Origin: Paenibacillus swuensis
Lineage (GTDB): Bacteria; Bacillota; Bacilli; Paenibacillales; DY6
DNA length: 64,000 bases
Reading direction: 5' to 3'
Assembly (NCBI RefSeq): GCF_001644605.1
Contig: NZ_CP011388.1
Coordinates: forward strand, 3,686,501 to 3,750,500
The position numbers and the translations under genes were made by a program. Position 1 is the first letter of the stretch, and each line of letters starts with the position of its first letter. The notes below the pieces were generated by a model. That model did not search any database, had not been told where the DNA came from, and was given only the letters and a program-made list of their open reading frames with translations. Below are positions 44,013 to 50,840 of the stretch, piece by piece.

Positions 44013-45026
44013 ATGTTGTCTAAACCACGTCTGCTTGGCATAGATTTTGCCCGTTTCGTTGCTATATTAGGAATGATTTTAGTGCACGCCGCCACGGATT
44101 TGGTCATGCTTCCGCAGGAGAGAGCTCTTGATGCGGAGGTGCCTTGGCCTAAAGATCCGGCTTGGGCTTACTGGATACAGGTGATTTTTGCAAACAGAGC
44201 AAGACCTTTGTTTATCATGCTCGCCGGTGTCGGGATTTCTTTGCTGGTCTCACGGAAGAGCATAGGCGGGCTTGTGTTAGTGAAGAGAGCAGCCTATTTA
44301 TTGGTATTGGGCGTACTGCTTCTTGTAGCCGGCTGGAGTGACATGGTTTTATGTATTTACGGGATTATGTTCTTATTCGCTGTCGTGTTGGTAAGACTAC
44401 CGACCGTTGTGCTGGTCATATTAACATGCGTCTTGTTGGCGTCTCCGTTACCCTATGCCGAAGCGACAGAACATGATGCTAAAACGATCTTCTCCATATT
44501 CATTGTTATTTCACAGATCGGTTACTTTGTAATAGGCATGGTTATAGGTCGAATGAATTTGAACGTTAAAAGTGCCATTAGTAAAGTAGCGGTCATCGGA
44601 GCTGGATTGACTTTACCGGGATGGATCTATCTGTGGTGGGTTAACGGCAGTATTCAGGTGATTGAGCTTAAAGGGATTTGGGATTGGATTGCAGCTAATG
44701 TAAGTACGGTGGGATGGTGCTTTCTGGTACTGTCAGGTTGTCTCTCAGTCGGCAGATCCACGGGACGTATTTCCCAATGGCTCGCTCCCTTTAACGTGGC
44801 CGGCGGAATGCCGCTAACCATTTATGTCATTCATGCTTTGTTATACACATGGTTGTCGCACCAATATCAATTCCATTTTGGCCAGGCCATGTTGATATCA
44901 TTGGCATACATCATTTTTGCTTTAATAGCAACGAACTTATGGGCTGCGAAAGGATATAAAGGTCCATTGGAAATGTTAATGCGTGTCGTTTCTGGATCTT
45001 CACCAAGTAAACCTAAGCAGATCTAG
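44013..45026 (+). CDS. DUF418/DUF1624-like membrane acyltransferase
   Basis: 337 residues with about nine to ten membrane helices. The N-terminus RLLGIDFARFVAILGMILVH holds the conserved Arg, Asp and His typical of heparan-alpha-glucosaminide acetyltransferase-like and DUF418 proteins; RPLFIMLAGVGISLL follows. The C-terminal half carries PLTIYVIHALLYTW. Such proteins probably acylate an extracytoplasmic sugar or lipid, but the substrate is unknown. GGAGAG precedes ATG 44013. It is monocistronic, ended by a terminator. Confidence 0.78.
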   Translation: MLSKPRLLGIDFARFVAILGMILVHAATDLVMLPQERALDAEVPWPKDPAWAYWIQVIFANRARPLFIMLAGVGISLLVSRKSIGGLVLVKRAAYLLVLGVLLLVAGWSDMVLCIYGIMFLFAVVLVRLPTVVLVILTCVLLASPLPYAEATEHDAKTIFSIFIVISQIGYFVIGMVIGRMNLNVKSAISKVAVIGAGLTLPGWIYLWWVNGSIQVIELKGIWDWIAANVSTVGWCFLVLSGCLSVGRSTGRISQWLAPFNVAGGMPLTIYVIHALLYTWLSHQYQFHFGQAMLISLAYIIFALIATNLWAAKGYKGPLEMLMRVVSGSSPSKPKQI

Positions 45027-45051
45027 TTGATTAAGTTATGTCGAACAACAA

Positions 45052-45078
45052 AAAAAACCTGCACACACAGGTTTTTTT
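45052..45078. terminator. Bidirectional terminator
   Basis: AAAAACCTG pairs with CAGGTTTTT around CACACA, between two convergent genes. Confidence 0.85.
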
Positions 45079-45085
45079 GTTTCTC

Positions 45086-45985
45086 TTATTTCATTAATTT
45101 ATGTTGCAACAGGGATGAAAGCTCTTCAGGGGATGACCAAACGATCGGGCGCATACCCGAAACTTCTCTCTGCAGCTCAGGTACGGCATCCTGATGAATA
45201 GTCCAGATGATCGGCATCTGCTTTCCTTTGGTATAACCTGAAGCGAAATAAACCAAGTCCGAGTCAGGGTTTAGATCGGCTATAACCAATTCACTGCGGT
45301 CTATGGCGCGCATGACCTCTTCCAAGGCGTCCCCGGAAGGGGTAAATTCCGGATATTGAGCTAAGTATCCACACTGCTCGACAGCAGGAATGATGGATGA
45401 GGACCATAAATGTTGGGTTTCCTTATCGGATGTGACCAGAACACAGCAATGCTTCAGATTTTCGCTTTGAAGACTCGCTAAGGCGGCTCTCCAACCTTTT
45501 TCCGTCAACTTTATGGTAGGCCCTACCCGATCCAGCAACATATCAGTCTTAAGCATCTCTAGTATATAGACAAACTCCTGCATATTTGGAGAGTAAGTCA
45601 GGTTAAAGCTATGCGTCAACTGATGAAGGATGACCGGTTCATTCGGACCGTTTGCATGCCTGTGCAGAAATTGGAGCAGTTTCTCTCCTTTTGTTTCTAA
45701 GGTTAGGGGCACCATAGGTGATTTAACGATGTGATCCAAATCATCGACCGTGATGCGTACAGGATGTCCTGTATCGGTGTGTTCCCGGATATAGCCGGAG
45801 AGCAGCGGAAACAGCTCGCGTTTACGGCTATGTATTAACGTATTGAAAGGCTCATAACAGGCAGCTCCCATTTCATAAGCGGCATCCGGGGCACAGTAAC
45901 AATCCCGAAACACGTAGTGATCTTCCGCAACCTTCGCATATACAATTTTTTCGCAAAATAAACAACGTTTTTGTTCAATAGACAA
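45086..45985 (-). CDS. Uncharacterised protein: Cys-rich N-terminus plus nucleoside-deoxyribosyltransferase/TIR-like C-terminus
   Basis: 299 residues that I do not assign to a named family. Three parts are visible. The N-terminus (about 8-45) has CLFC, CYC and a further Cys, a possible zinc-binding knuckle. The middle (about 85-170) looks like a winged helix (KGEKLLQFLHRHANGPNEP, KLTEKGWRAAL). The C-terminal part (about 180-299) carries AIDRSELVIADLNPDSDLVY and YTKGKQMPIIW, the pattern of nucleoside 2-deoxyribosyltransferase-like and some TIR-like domains (SDLVIADLT and ELGYA). Function is unknown; nucleotide binding or hydrolysis is inferred. It diverges from the isomerase gene. Confidence 0.65.
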   Translation of the reverse strand: MSIEQKRCLFCEKIVYAKVAEDHYVFRDCYCAPDAAYEMGAACYEPFNTLIHSRKRELFPLLSGYIREHTDTGHPVRITVDDLDHIVKSPMVPLTLETKGEKLLQFLHRHANGPNEPVILHQLTHSFNLTYSPNMQEFVYILEMLKTDMLLDRVGPTIKLTEKGWRAALASLQSENLKHCCVLVTSDKETQHLWSSSIIPAVEQCGYLAQYPEFTPSGDALEEVMRAIDRSELVIADLNPDSDLVYFASGYTKGKQMPIIWTIHQDAVPELQREVSGMRPIVWSSPEELSSLLQHKLMK

Positions 45986-46174
45986 TTCGTATCCATCCTT
46001 TCCAAGTGTTGTGAATCTTCTACTTTAGAAGAGGTTTATGTACTAAACTAACATAACTGTCTGAAGGGCACAATGGAATGTAAATGATTGGCATGATCTG
46101 AAATCGTTCAATCAATTCCATGTTTTTGGGTTAAAGAAGGATACATAAACTTGAATACTAAGGAGGACAAGCCC

Positions 46175-47056
46175 ATGAAATGGTCCGTCAATTCTTGGAC
46201 GTTTGAACGTCATTTAGGTCCCTTAAAGCTGGTGGAATGGAATGAAGAAAAGAAGGAGATTGTCTCTCAGCCGGAGGATCAACCCGCCCATATCCAATGG
46301 AATGAATGGCCGGCGAGTCTTGCGGAAAAAGGGTATCATGCCGTCGAGCTTTCCTACGCCCATATCCCGTCCACGACCGATGAAGCTTTACTGCAAATTC
46401 GTAAGGCTTATGAGGAGGCGGGTATTGAGATGGCTTCCATTCTATTGGACTATGGCGACATCTCTCACACCGATGTTGAGCGAAGAGAGGCTGATATTCG
46501 TTGGATACGCTCGTGGATCGATTATGCCTCCAAGTTGGGAGCATTACGAGTTCGAGTCATCGGCGGGGAATCCGCACAGGAGGATCAGGAAGCGCTGCAA
46601 AGAGCATCCGAAGCGATGCGTTCCTTAATTAGCTACGGATTAAATAAAGGCGTACAAGTAGTGACGGAAAATAACGGTGAACTGCTATCTACAGCCGATT
46701 ATTGCCTAGCATTAATCAATACGTGTGAAGACCAATTAGGATTTACAGCGGATTACGGTAATTTTAAGAAGAACCATTTAGACCAACTGGAACAAGTACT
46801 TCCTATAGCTGACACGGTACATGCCAAGATGAAGCTGCATCCGAACGGAGAGATGGATACAGAGGATTTCAGTCAGTGTCTGAGGCTCACCAAAGGGGCA
46901 GACTTTGACGGAGTGTTATCTCTGACCTATCTGGGTGATGCGGATCCTTGGACGTCGCTTGCCAAGCTTCGAGCCATAGCGGTGAACGAGTTGCGGACAC
47001 CTCTCGGAATCCGTCTGACGAGAGGTTCCGATTTGAAGTCATGGAGTGGCATGTAG
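46175..47056 (+). CDS. Sugar phosphate isomerase/epimerase (xylose-isomerase-like TIM barrel)
   Basis: 293 residues. The AP_endonuc_2 TIM barrel is seen: KWSVNSWTFERHLG at strand one, YHAVELSYAHIPS, GALRVRVIGGESAQ, VVTENNGELLS (metal Glu), LGFTADYGNF (metal Asp) and VHAKMKLHPNGE (metal His). Substrate unknown; inositol, xylulose and related sugars are used by relatives. ATG 46175 lies eight bases from AAGGAGG. The aldo/keto reductase gene follows after 60 bases, so both may act on one carbohydrate. Confidence 0.83.
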   Translation: MKWSVNSWTFERHLGPLKLVEWNEEKKEIVSQPEDQPAHIQWNEWPASLAEKGYHAVELSYAHIPSTTDEALLQIRKAYEEAGIEMASILLDYGDISHTDVERREADIRWIRSWIDYASKLGALRVRVIGGESAQEDQEALQRASEAMRSLISYGLNKGVQVVTENNGELLSTADYCLALINTCEDQLGFTADYGNFKKNHLDQLEQVLPIADTVHAKMKLHPNGEMDTEDFSQCLRLTKGADFDGVLSLTYLGDADPWTSLAKLRAIAVNELRTPLGIRLTRGSDLKSWSGM

Positions 47057-47116
47057 TACACTGTAACCGTGATATATAAACGTATGCATACATCTTTTAT
47101 GGGAGTTGAGATCCGC

Positions 47117-48097
47117 ATGGCCACTTTACCTTTACAACAACGGGGACTGGATACAAGTCGATTGATTCTGGGCTGTATGGGTCTGGGAGGGGATTGGAAT
47201 AGGCAATCTCCAATTACCGAGGAGCACGTTAAACAAGCTCATGAAGCTGTGGAAGCCGCGCTTTCCATTGGGATTAATTTTTTTGATCACGCGGATATTT
47301 ACACAGCCGGCAAAGCGGAGAAAGTGTTCGGACAAGTATTAAAGGAACGCCCGGAGCTTAGGGAAAAGATGATTATTCAGTCCAAATGCGGTATTCGTTT
47401 TGCGGAAGAAGAGAGCGGACTCCCGGGTCGGTTTGACTTCTCCGAACAGCATATCCGCAACAGCGTTGACGGCATCTTATCTCGTTTAGGCGTTGATTAT
47501 TTGGATATTCTGTTGTTGCACAGACCGGATCCTTTAGTCGAACCGGAAGAAGTGGCCAGTGTATTTAATTACTTGAAAACTTCCGGTAAAGTTAAGCATT
47601 TCGGGGTCTCCAATATGAGCGCTGCGCAAATTCAATTGCTACAGCACTACATCAAGGAACCGATTGTGGTAAATCAATTGGAAATGAGCTTGGCTAAAGT
47701 TGGTTTTTTAAACGCAGGCGTTCATTTAAACCAAGAGGCTGCCGCGGGTGACATCTTTCCAGAAGGCACCTTGGAATATTGCCGCTTAGAGAATATCCAG
47801 ATTCAGGCTTGGGGCCCGTTAGCACAAGGCGTCTTTTCCGGCAAACCTTTGGTGGATCAACCGAAATCCATTCATGATACGGCTGAATTGGTTGGACGCA
47901 TGGCGGCTGATAAAGGCGTAACCCGAGAAGCGATTGTACTTGCTTGGCTCATGAAGCATCCCGCCCAAATCCAGCCTGTTATCGGGACTGTGAATCCGGA
48001 ACGGATTCGTGCTTGTGCCGATGCAGAGCGGGTACAGTTGTCCCGCGATGAATGGTACACATTATATGTAAGTTCAAGGGGAGTACGTTTACCTTAA
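47117..48097 (+). CDS. Aldo/keto reductase (YdhF-like)
   Basis: 326 residues. The AKR barrel with LILGCMGLGGDWN, the catalytic Asp and Tyr in FFDHADIYTAG, Lys in IIQSKCGIRF and His in LLLHRPDPLV. It belongs to the YdhF type of longer AKRs with VARVFNYL-like helices and PVIGTVNPERIRACADA at the cofactor end. Substrate unknown. ATG 47117 follows GGGAGTTGAG. A terminator-like inverted repeat follows. Confidence 0.9.
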   Translation: MATLPLQQRGLDTSRLILGCMGLGGDWNRQSPITEEHVKQAHEAVEAALSIGINFFDHADIYTAGKAEKVFGQVLKERPELREKMIIQSKCGIRFAEEESGLPGRFDFSEQHIRNSVDGILSRLGVDYLDILLLHRPDPLVEPEEVASVFNYLKTSGKVKHFGVSNMSAAQIQLLQHYIKEPIVVNQLEMSLAKVGFLNAGVHLNQEAAAGDIFPEGTLEYCRLENIQIQAWGPLAQGVFSGKPLVDQPKSIHDTAELVGRMAADKGVTREAIVLAWLMKHPAQIQPVIGTVNPERIRACADAERVQLSRDEWYTLYVSSRGVRLP

Positions 48098-48106
48098 TGA
48101 TTAAAT

Positions 48107-48146
48107 GAACAAGCCGACCGCAACGTTTGCGGTGGGTTTGTTTTGT
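48107..48146 (+). terminator. Terminator after the aldo/keto reductase
   Basis: AACAAGCC and ACCGCAAA pair with TTTGCGGT and GGTTTGTT, with a bulge, and TTTTGTT follows. Confidence 0.75.
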
Positions 48147-48166
48147 TAGGAAGGAAGGTTGAAATC

Positions 48167-48820
48167 ATGGCTGAGAAGAATCAGCACATATTGAGCAACG
48201 CGAGGGAATGGGTCATCGCTAAATTGGGTGAAGACAGCTCCGGGCATGATGCATGGCATACGTTTCGGGTAGCCAATACAGCTTTAAGAATTGCTCTCGA
48301 AGAGGGCGCGGATTCATATATTTGTGAATTAGCGGCACTGTTGCATGATATGGCCGATGAGAAATTGGTTCCTGATGTGGCCGAGGCGGAAGCCGAGATG
48401 ATCCGCTGGATGCATAACGAAGGTGTGGATTCGGATGCGGTAGATCATGTGATGGAAATCATACGAACCATGTCCTTTAAAGGAGGAAACCGCCCCGCGG
48501 TGCGTACTCTAGAAGGCAGAGTAGTGCAGGACGCGGATCGGTTGGATGCGATCGGCGCAATTGGGATTGCCCGAGTGTTTGCTTATACCGGCTGGAAAGG
48601 GAGTCCTTTACATGATCCTAATCTCACCCCGCGCGATGAAATGACACCCGAAGAGTACCGTAACGGAAAAGATACGGCCATTAATCATTTTTATGAGAAA
48701 CTTTTACGCCTGAAAGCACTAATGAATACAAATTACGGATTGCAATTGGCCGGTGAACGACATGCTTTTATGGAACAGTATTTGGAGCAATTTTATGAAG
48801 AGTGGGAAGGGAAGAGGTAA
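48167..48820 (+). CDS. HD-domain phosphohydrolase (YedJ-like)
   Basis: 217 residues. Metal ligands are seen as His in GHDAWHTFRV, HD in ALLHDMADEK and Asp in VVQDADRLDAIGAIGIARVF, the pattern of YedJ/PF01966 phosphohydrolases. The substrate is unknown. GGAAGGAAGG precedes the ATG. The end overlaps the following small gene by 19 bases. Confidence 0.88.
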   Translation: MAEKNQHILSNAREWVIAKLGEDSSGHDAWHTFRVANTALRIALEEGADSYICELAALLHDMADEKLVPDVAEAEAEMIRWMHNEGVDSDAVDHVMEIIRTMSFKGGNRPAVRTLEGRVVQDADRLDAIGAIGIARVFAYTGWKGSPLHDPNLTPRDEMTPEEYRNGKDTAINHFYEKLLRLKALMNTNYGLQLAGERHAFMEQYLEQFYEEWEGKR

Positions 48821-49047
48821 TATTCATTTCGGGGGTGGCACGACTGGACCGGTTGGATGAAGAGCAATTTACATACAGAATAACGAAAGATCAGAAAGTC
48901 ATCATTTCTTTCCATGGTAAACAGGTCACGATCCTAACAGGTAAAGAAAGTAACAAGTTTATGTCGAGAATCGGAAGTGCTGACTTTAGGGAAGCTCAAC
49001 TGATGATGGCCAAAGCTACTGGCAACTTTAAGCGTGGAAACGAATAA
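48802..49047 (+). CDS. Small protein of unknown function overlapping the HD gene
   Basis: Up to 81 residues, basic, with EEQFTYRITKDQKVIISFHG and KFMSRIGSADFREAQLMMAK. No known domain recognised. The GTG at 48802 is the only long start but lacks a ribosome site, while GGGAAGAGG at 48808-48816 points to a start near 48822-48835 (ATA, ATT or GTG codons). The frame is in good agreement with local codon use, so I think it is real and translated with the HD gene. Confidence 0.6.
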   Translation: MGREEVIFISGVARLDRLDEEQFTYRITKDQKVIISFHGKQVTILTGKESNKFMSRIGSADFREAQLMMAKATGNFKRGNE

Positions 49048-49059
49048 TAACATAATCGG

Positions 49060-49090
49060 AAACCGGGTGCATTGGCATTCGGTTTTTTTT
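49060..49090 (+). terminator. Terminator upstream of the spore-surface gene group
   Basis: AAACCG and inner GTGC-type pairs fold with GGCAT and CGGTTT, followed by TTTTTTG. Confidence 0.7.
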
Positions 49091-49110
49091 GTGACTGTTC
49101 GTTGTCAACT

Positions 49111-49139
49111 GCATATTAGAAGGTTACAGGGCATACGTT
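49111..49139 (+). promoter_or_regulatory. SigE-type (mother-cell) promoter of the collagen/glycosyltransferase group
   Basis: GCATATT fits the SigE -35 consensus KMATATT at all positions. A 14-base spacer, the preferred length, leads to CATACGTT, 7/8 to CATACANT. The start point would be about 30 bases before the first gene. SigE is active only in the mother cell during sporulation, which fits a spore-surface role. Confidence 0.65.
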
Positions 49140-49176
49140 TAATATGTCAGAATCTACGTATTGAGGGTGTATACCT

Positions 49177-49878
49177 GTGCCCAAGCTCACATTATCCATG
49201 ATCGTCAGGAATGAACAAGACCGTTACCTAGGTAAAGTACTCGAGAAGCATCGAGCCTATATTGATGAAGCGATCATCATAGATGACGCAAGTACCGATG
49301 AAACGGTGCAGCTATGTATGGAAAAGCTTGCGGGAATTCCATTGACTATAATTCGCAATGATACCTCCTGTTTTCACAATGAAGTTCAACTAAGAATGCA
49401 GCAATGGGCCGCTACGGTAAACAGTCGACCGGAATGGATTCTGAATATGGATGCTGATGAAACCTTTGAGGATTCTTTTAGGGATGAAGTTTCCATGCTT
49501 ATGGAAAATCACCAGCCCCAAGTGTATTATTTCCGACTTTATGATATGTGGAATGATTGTTCCTATCGCGAAGATGCCTATTGGCAGGCGCATCGAACGT
49601 ATCGCCCTTTTTTGCATAAATATCAGACGGATTATTCTTATTATTGGAAAAAAACCCCTCAACATTGTGGACGATTTCCTACCAATGTGGGAGAACAGCC
49701 TTACCTGTGTTCCAAACTTCGGGTGCAGCATTGGGGATGGTCACGGCTTACAGATCGTCAATTGAAATATAAAAGGTACATGGAACTGGATCCGGACGGC
49801 CGTTATGGCTGGCTAGAGCAGTACGAATCCATTCTGGACCCAAATCCTTCATTAATGAAATGGTCAGATTCTATTTAA
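49177..49878 (+). CDS. Family 2 glycosyltransferase
   Basis: 233 residues, a compact GT-A enzyme without membrane segments. The nucleotide-sugar site shows LTLSMIVRNEQDRYL, IIIDDASTDET and the DxD-type LNMDADETFED at about 91-101. GAGGGTG lies seven bases before the GTG start. It is the first gene after the SigE-type promoter and the next gene starts within 45 bases. I infer that it glycosylates the Thr-rich collagen encoded at the end of the group, as glycosyltransferases near bclA do in the B. cereus group. Confidence 0.85.
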   Translation: MPKLTLSMIVRNEQDRYLGKVLEKHRAYIDEAIIIDDASTDETVQLCMEKLAGIPLTIIRNDTSCFHNEVQLRMQQWAATVNSRPEWILNMDADETFEDSFRDEVSMLMENHQPQVYYFRLYDMWNDCSYREDAYWQAHRTYRPFLHKYQTDYSYYWKKTPQHCGRFPTNVGEQPYLCSKLRVQHWGWSRLTDRQLKYKRYMELDPDGRYGWLEQYESILDPNPSLMKWSDSI

Positions 49879-49919
49879 TCATGACTCGACCCATGCATGT
49901 CCTCAGGAGGGGAGATTTC

Positions 49920-50249
49920 ATGTCACAATCCTTATTCCCGAACGTTATCCCTAATCTGCTTGAGAGCAAAGGGCAGGCTGTAAACCTTCTGATTGGCGCG
50001 ATAGCCAAGGGAGAGATGGCTACCGCTAATTTAATGAACGCCGAAGCCGAAAAGATCTTATATTTCTTGGAACATAAGGACTTTGACGGTCATTGCGGAG
50101 GTACATTACAACTTTCTCATACCACACTTCATTTTCTGGACAGCATGATTATGAAACAATGGCTTGCCCTTCGTCAGCTTGACCGTATTTTACAGCTTAC
50201 GGAGTGCGGCAGATATGCCTATGGAGATGAATGCGGAGATGAAGAATAG
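49920..50249 (+). CDS. Stand-alone AEAEK-module protein 1
   Basis: 109 residues. The core is LLIGAIAKGEMATANLMNAE followed by AEKILYFL, then a Cys/His linker and a second helix LDSMIMKQWLALRQLDRIL. The same two-helix plan occurs in the next gene and at the N-terminus of the giant collagen, where it precedes the Gly-X-Y region. Related N-terminal modules head spore-surface collagens of Bacilli. It has no collagen repeats itself, so it may be a basal-layer or docking partner. AGGAGGGGAG precedes ATG 49920. It overlaps the following gene by 35 bases. Confidence 0.8.
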   Translation: MSQSLFPNVIPNLLESKGQAVNLLIGAIAKGEMATANLMNAEAEKILYFLEHKDFDGHCGGTLQLSHTTLHFLDSMIMKQWLALRQLDRILQLTECGRYAYGDECGDEE

Positions 50250-50535
50250 CGGGTTAGACGAACCGGGTTCCGACGATGCCATTAACGATATTCTGGGTGC
50301 TGTTGCTTCTCAGGAGAAAGCGATAGCTCTGTTTATACGCGCAGAAGCGGAGAAACTGAATCTGTTCATCGGGGACAAGGGTACTTTTCCCGCATCACCA
50401 TCTCATGAAGAAATGATTGAACTTCAACGTCATGTAGCGCTTATTCTGGATGGACTGCTCCAGCAACAACGGCTTCTTGTGCGAACACTGGAGATCTGCG
50501 AACGGTTGGCTAAACATCACGGGGGTCCGTTATGA
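50215..50535 (+). CDS. Stand-alone AEAEK-module protein 2
   Basis: 106 residues. DAINDILGAVASQEKAIALF and RAEAEKLNLFIG form helix one, and ILDGLLQQQRLLVRTLEI forms helix two, aligning without gaps in the helices with the previous protein and with residues 14-90 of the collagen. The start is probably ATG 50215 with GGAGTG eight bases upstream; ATG 50221 or 50227 are alternatives. Its stop overlaps the next start (ATGA), so translation is coupled. Confidence 0.75.
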   Translation: MPMEMNAEMKNSGLDEPGSDDAINDILGAVASQEKAIALFIRAEAEKLNLFIGDKGTFPASPSHEEMIELQRHVALILDGLLQQQRLLVRTLEICERLAKHHGGPL

Positions 50536-50840
50536 ACTCTGGATCATCACGTAATAATATTGCTTTGCAAGCTGCTGTGGTAGAGGTTTTACACAGTCTG
50601 GCGCTTATGCAAGACACTTGTGCTTCCATGTCGTCTTCAATCCAACTCTCCGTAGAACAATTAAGGCAGATTACAAAACATCTGTACAGCCAGGTGAACG
50701 TCTCGGGTTATCAGGAGAAATATGCCTATCTCAACCAACAAGGTCATGGGAGCAAGCCATTGATTCTCATTAAGGCCAAAAGAGCGCGCTGGATCCGTCC
50801 TCTGCAGAAGGAGGAGCATGATAATGACAATCGTCGATGA
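50532..50840 (+). CDS. Small protein with basic C-terminus, part of the spore-surface group
   Basis: 102 residues. A helical N-terminal part (ALQAAVVEVLHSLALMQDTC) resembles the first helix of its neighbours in layout but lacks AEAEK. The C-terminal third is strongly basic (LIKAKRARWIRPLQKEEH). No family recognised. It starts in a four-base ATGA overlap and ends inside the following glycosyltransferase gene (17-base overlap), so it belongs to the same translational unit. Confidence 0.7.
   Translation: MNSGSSRNNIALQAAVVEVLHSLALMQDTCASMSSSIQLSVEQLRQITKHLYSQVNVSGYQEKYAYLNQQGHGSKPLILIKAKRARWIRPLQKEEHDNDNRR

Noticed and set aside
49920-50535. Toxin-antitoxin pair suggested by two small overlapping genes
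   Set aside because: Both share the collagen N-terminal module and lie in a single-direction spore-surface series; no toxin or antitoxin fold is seen.
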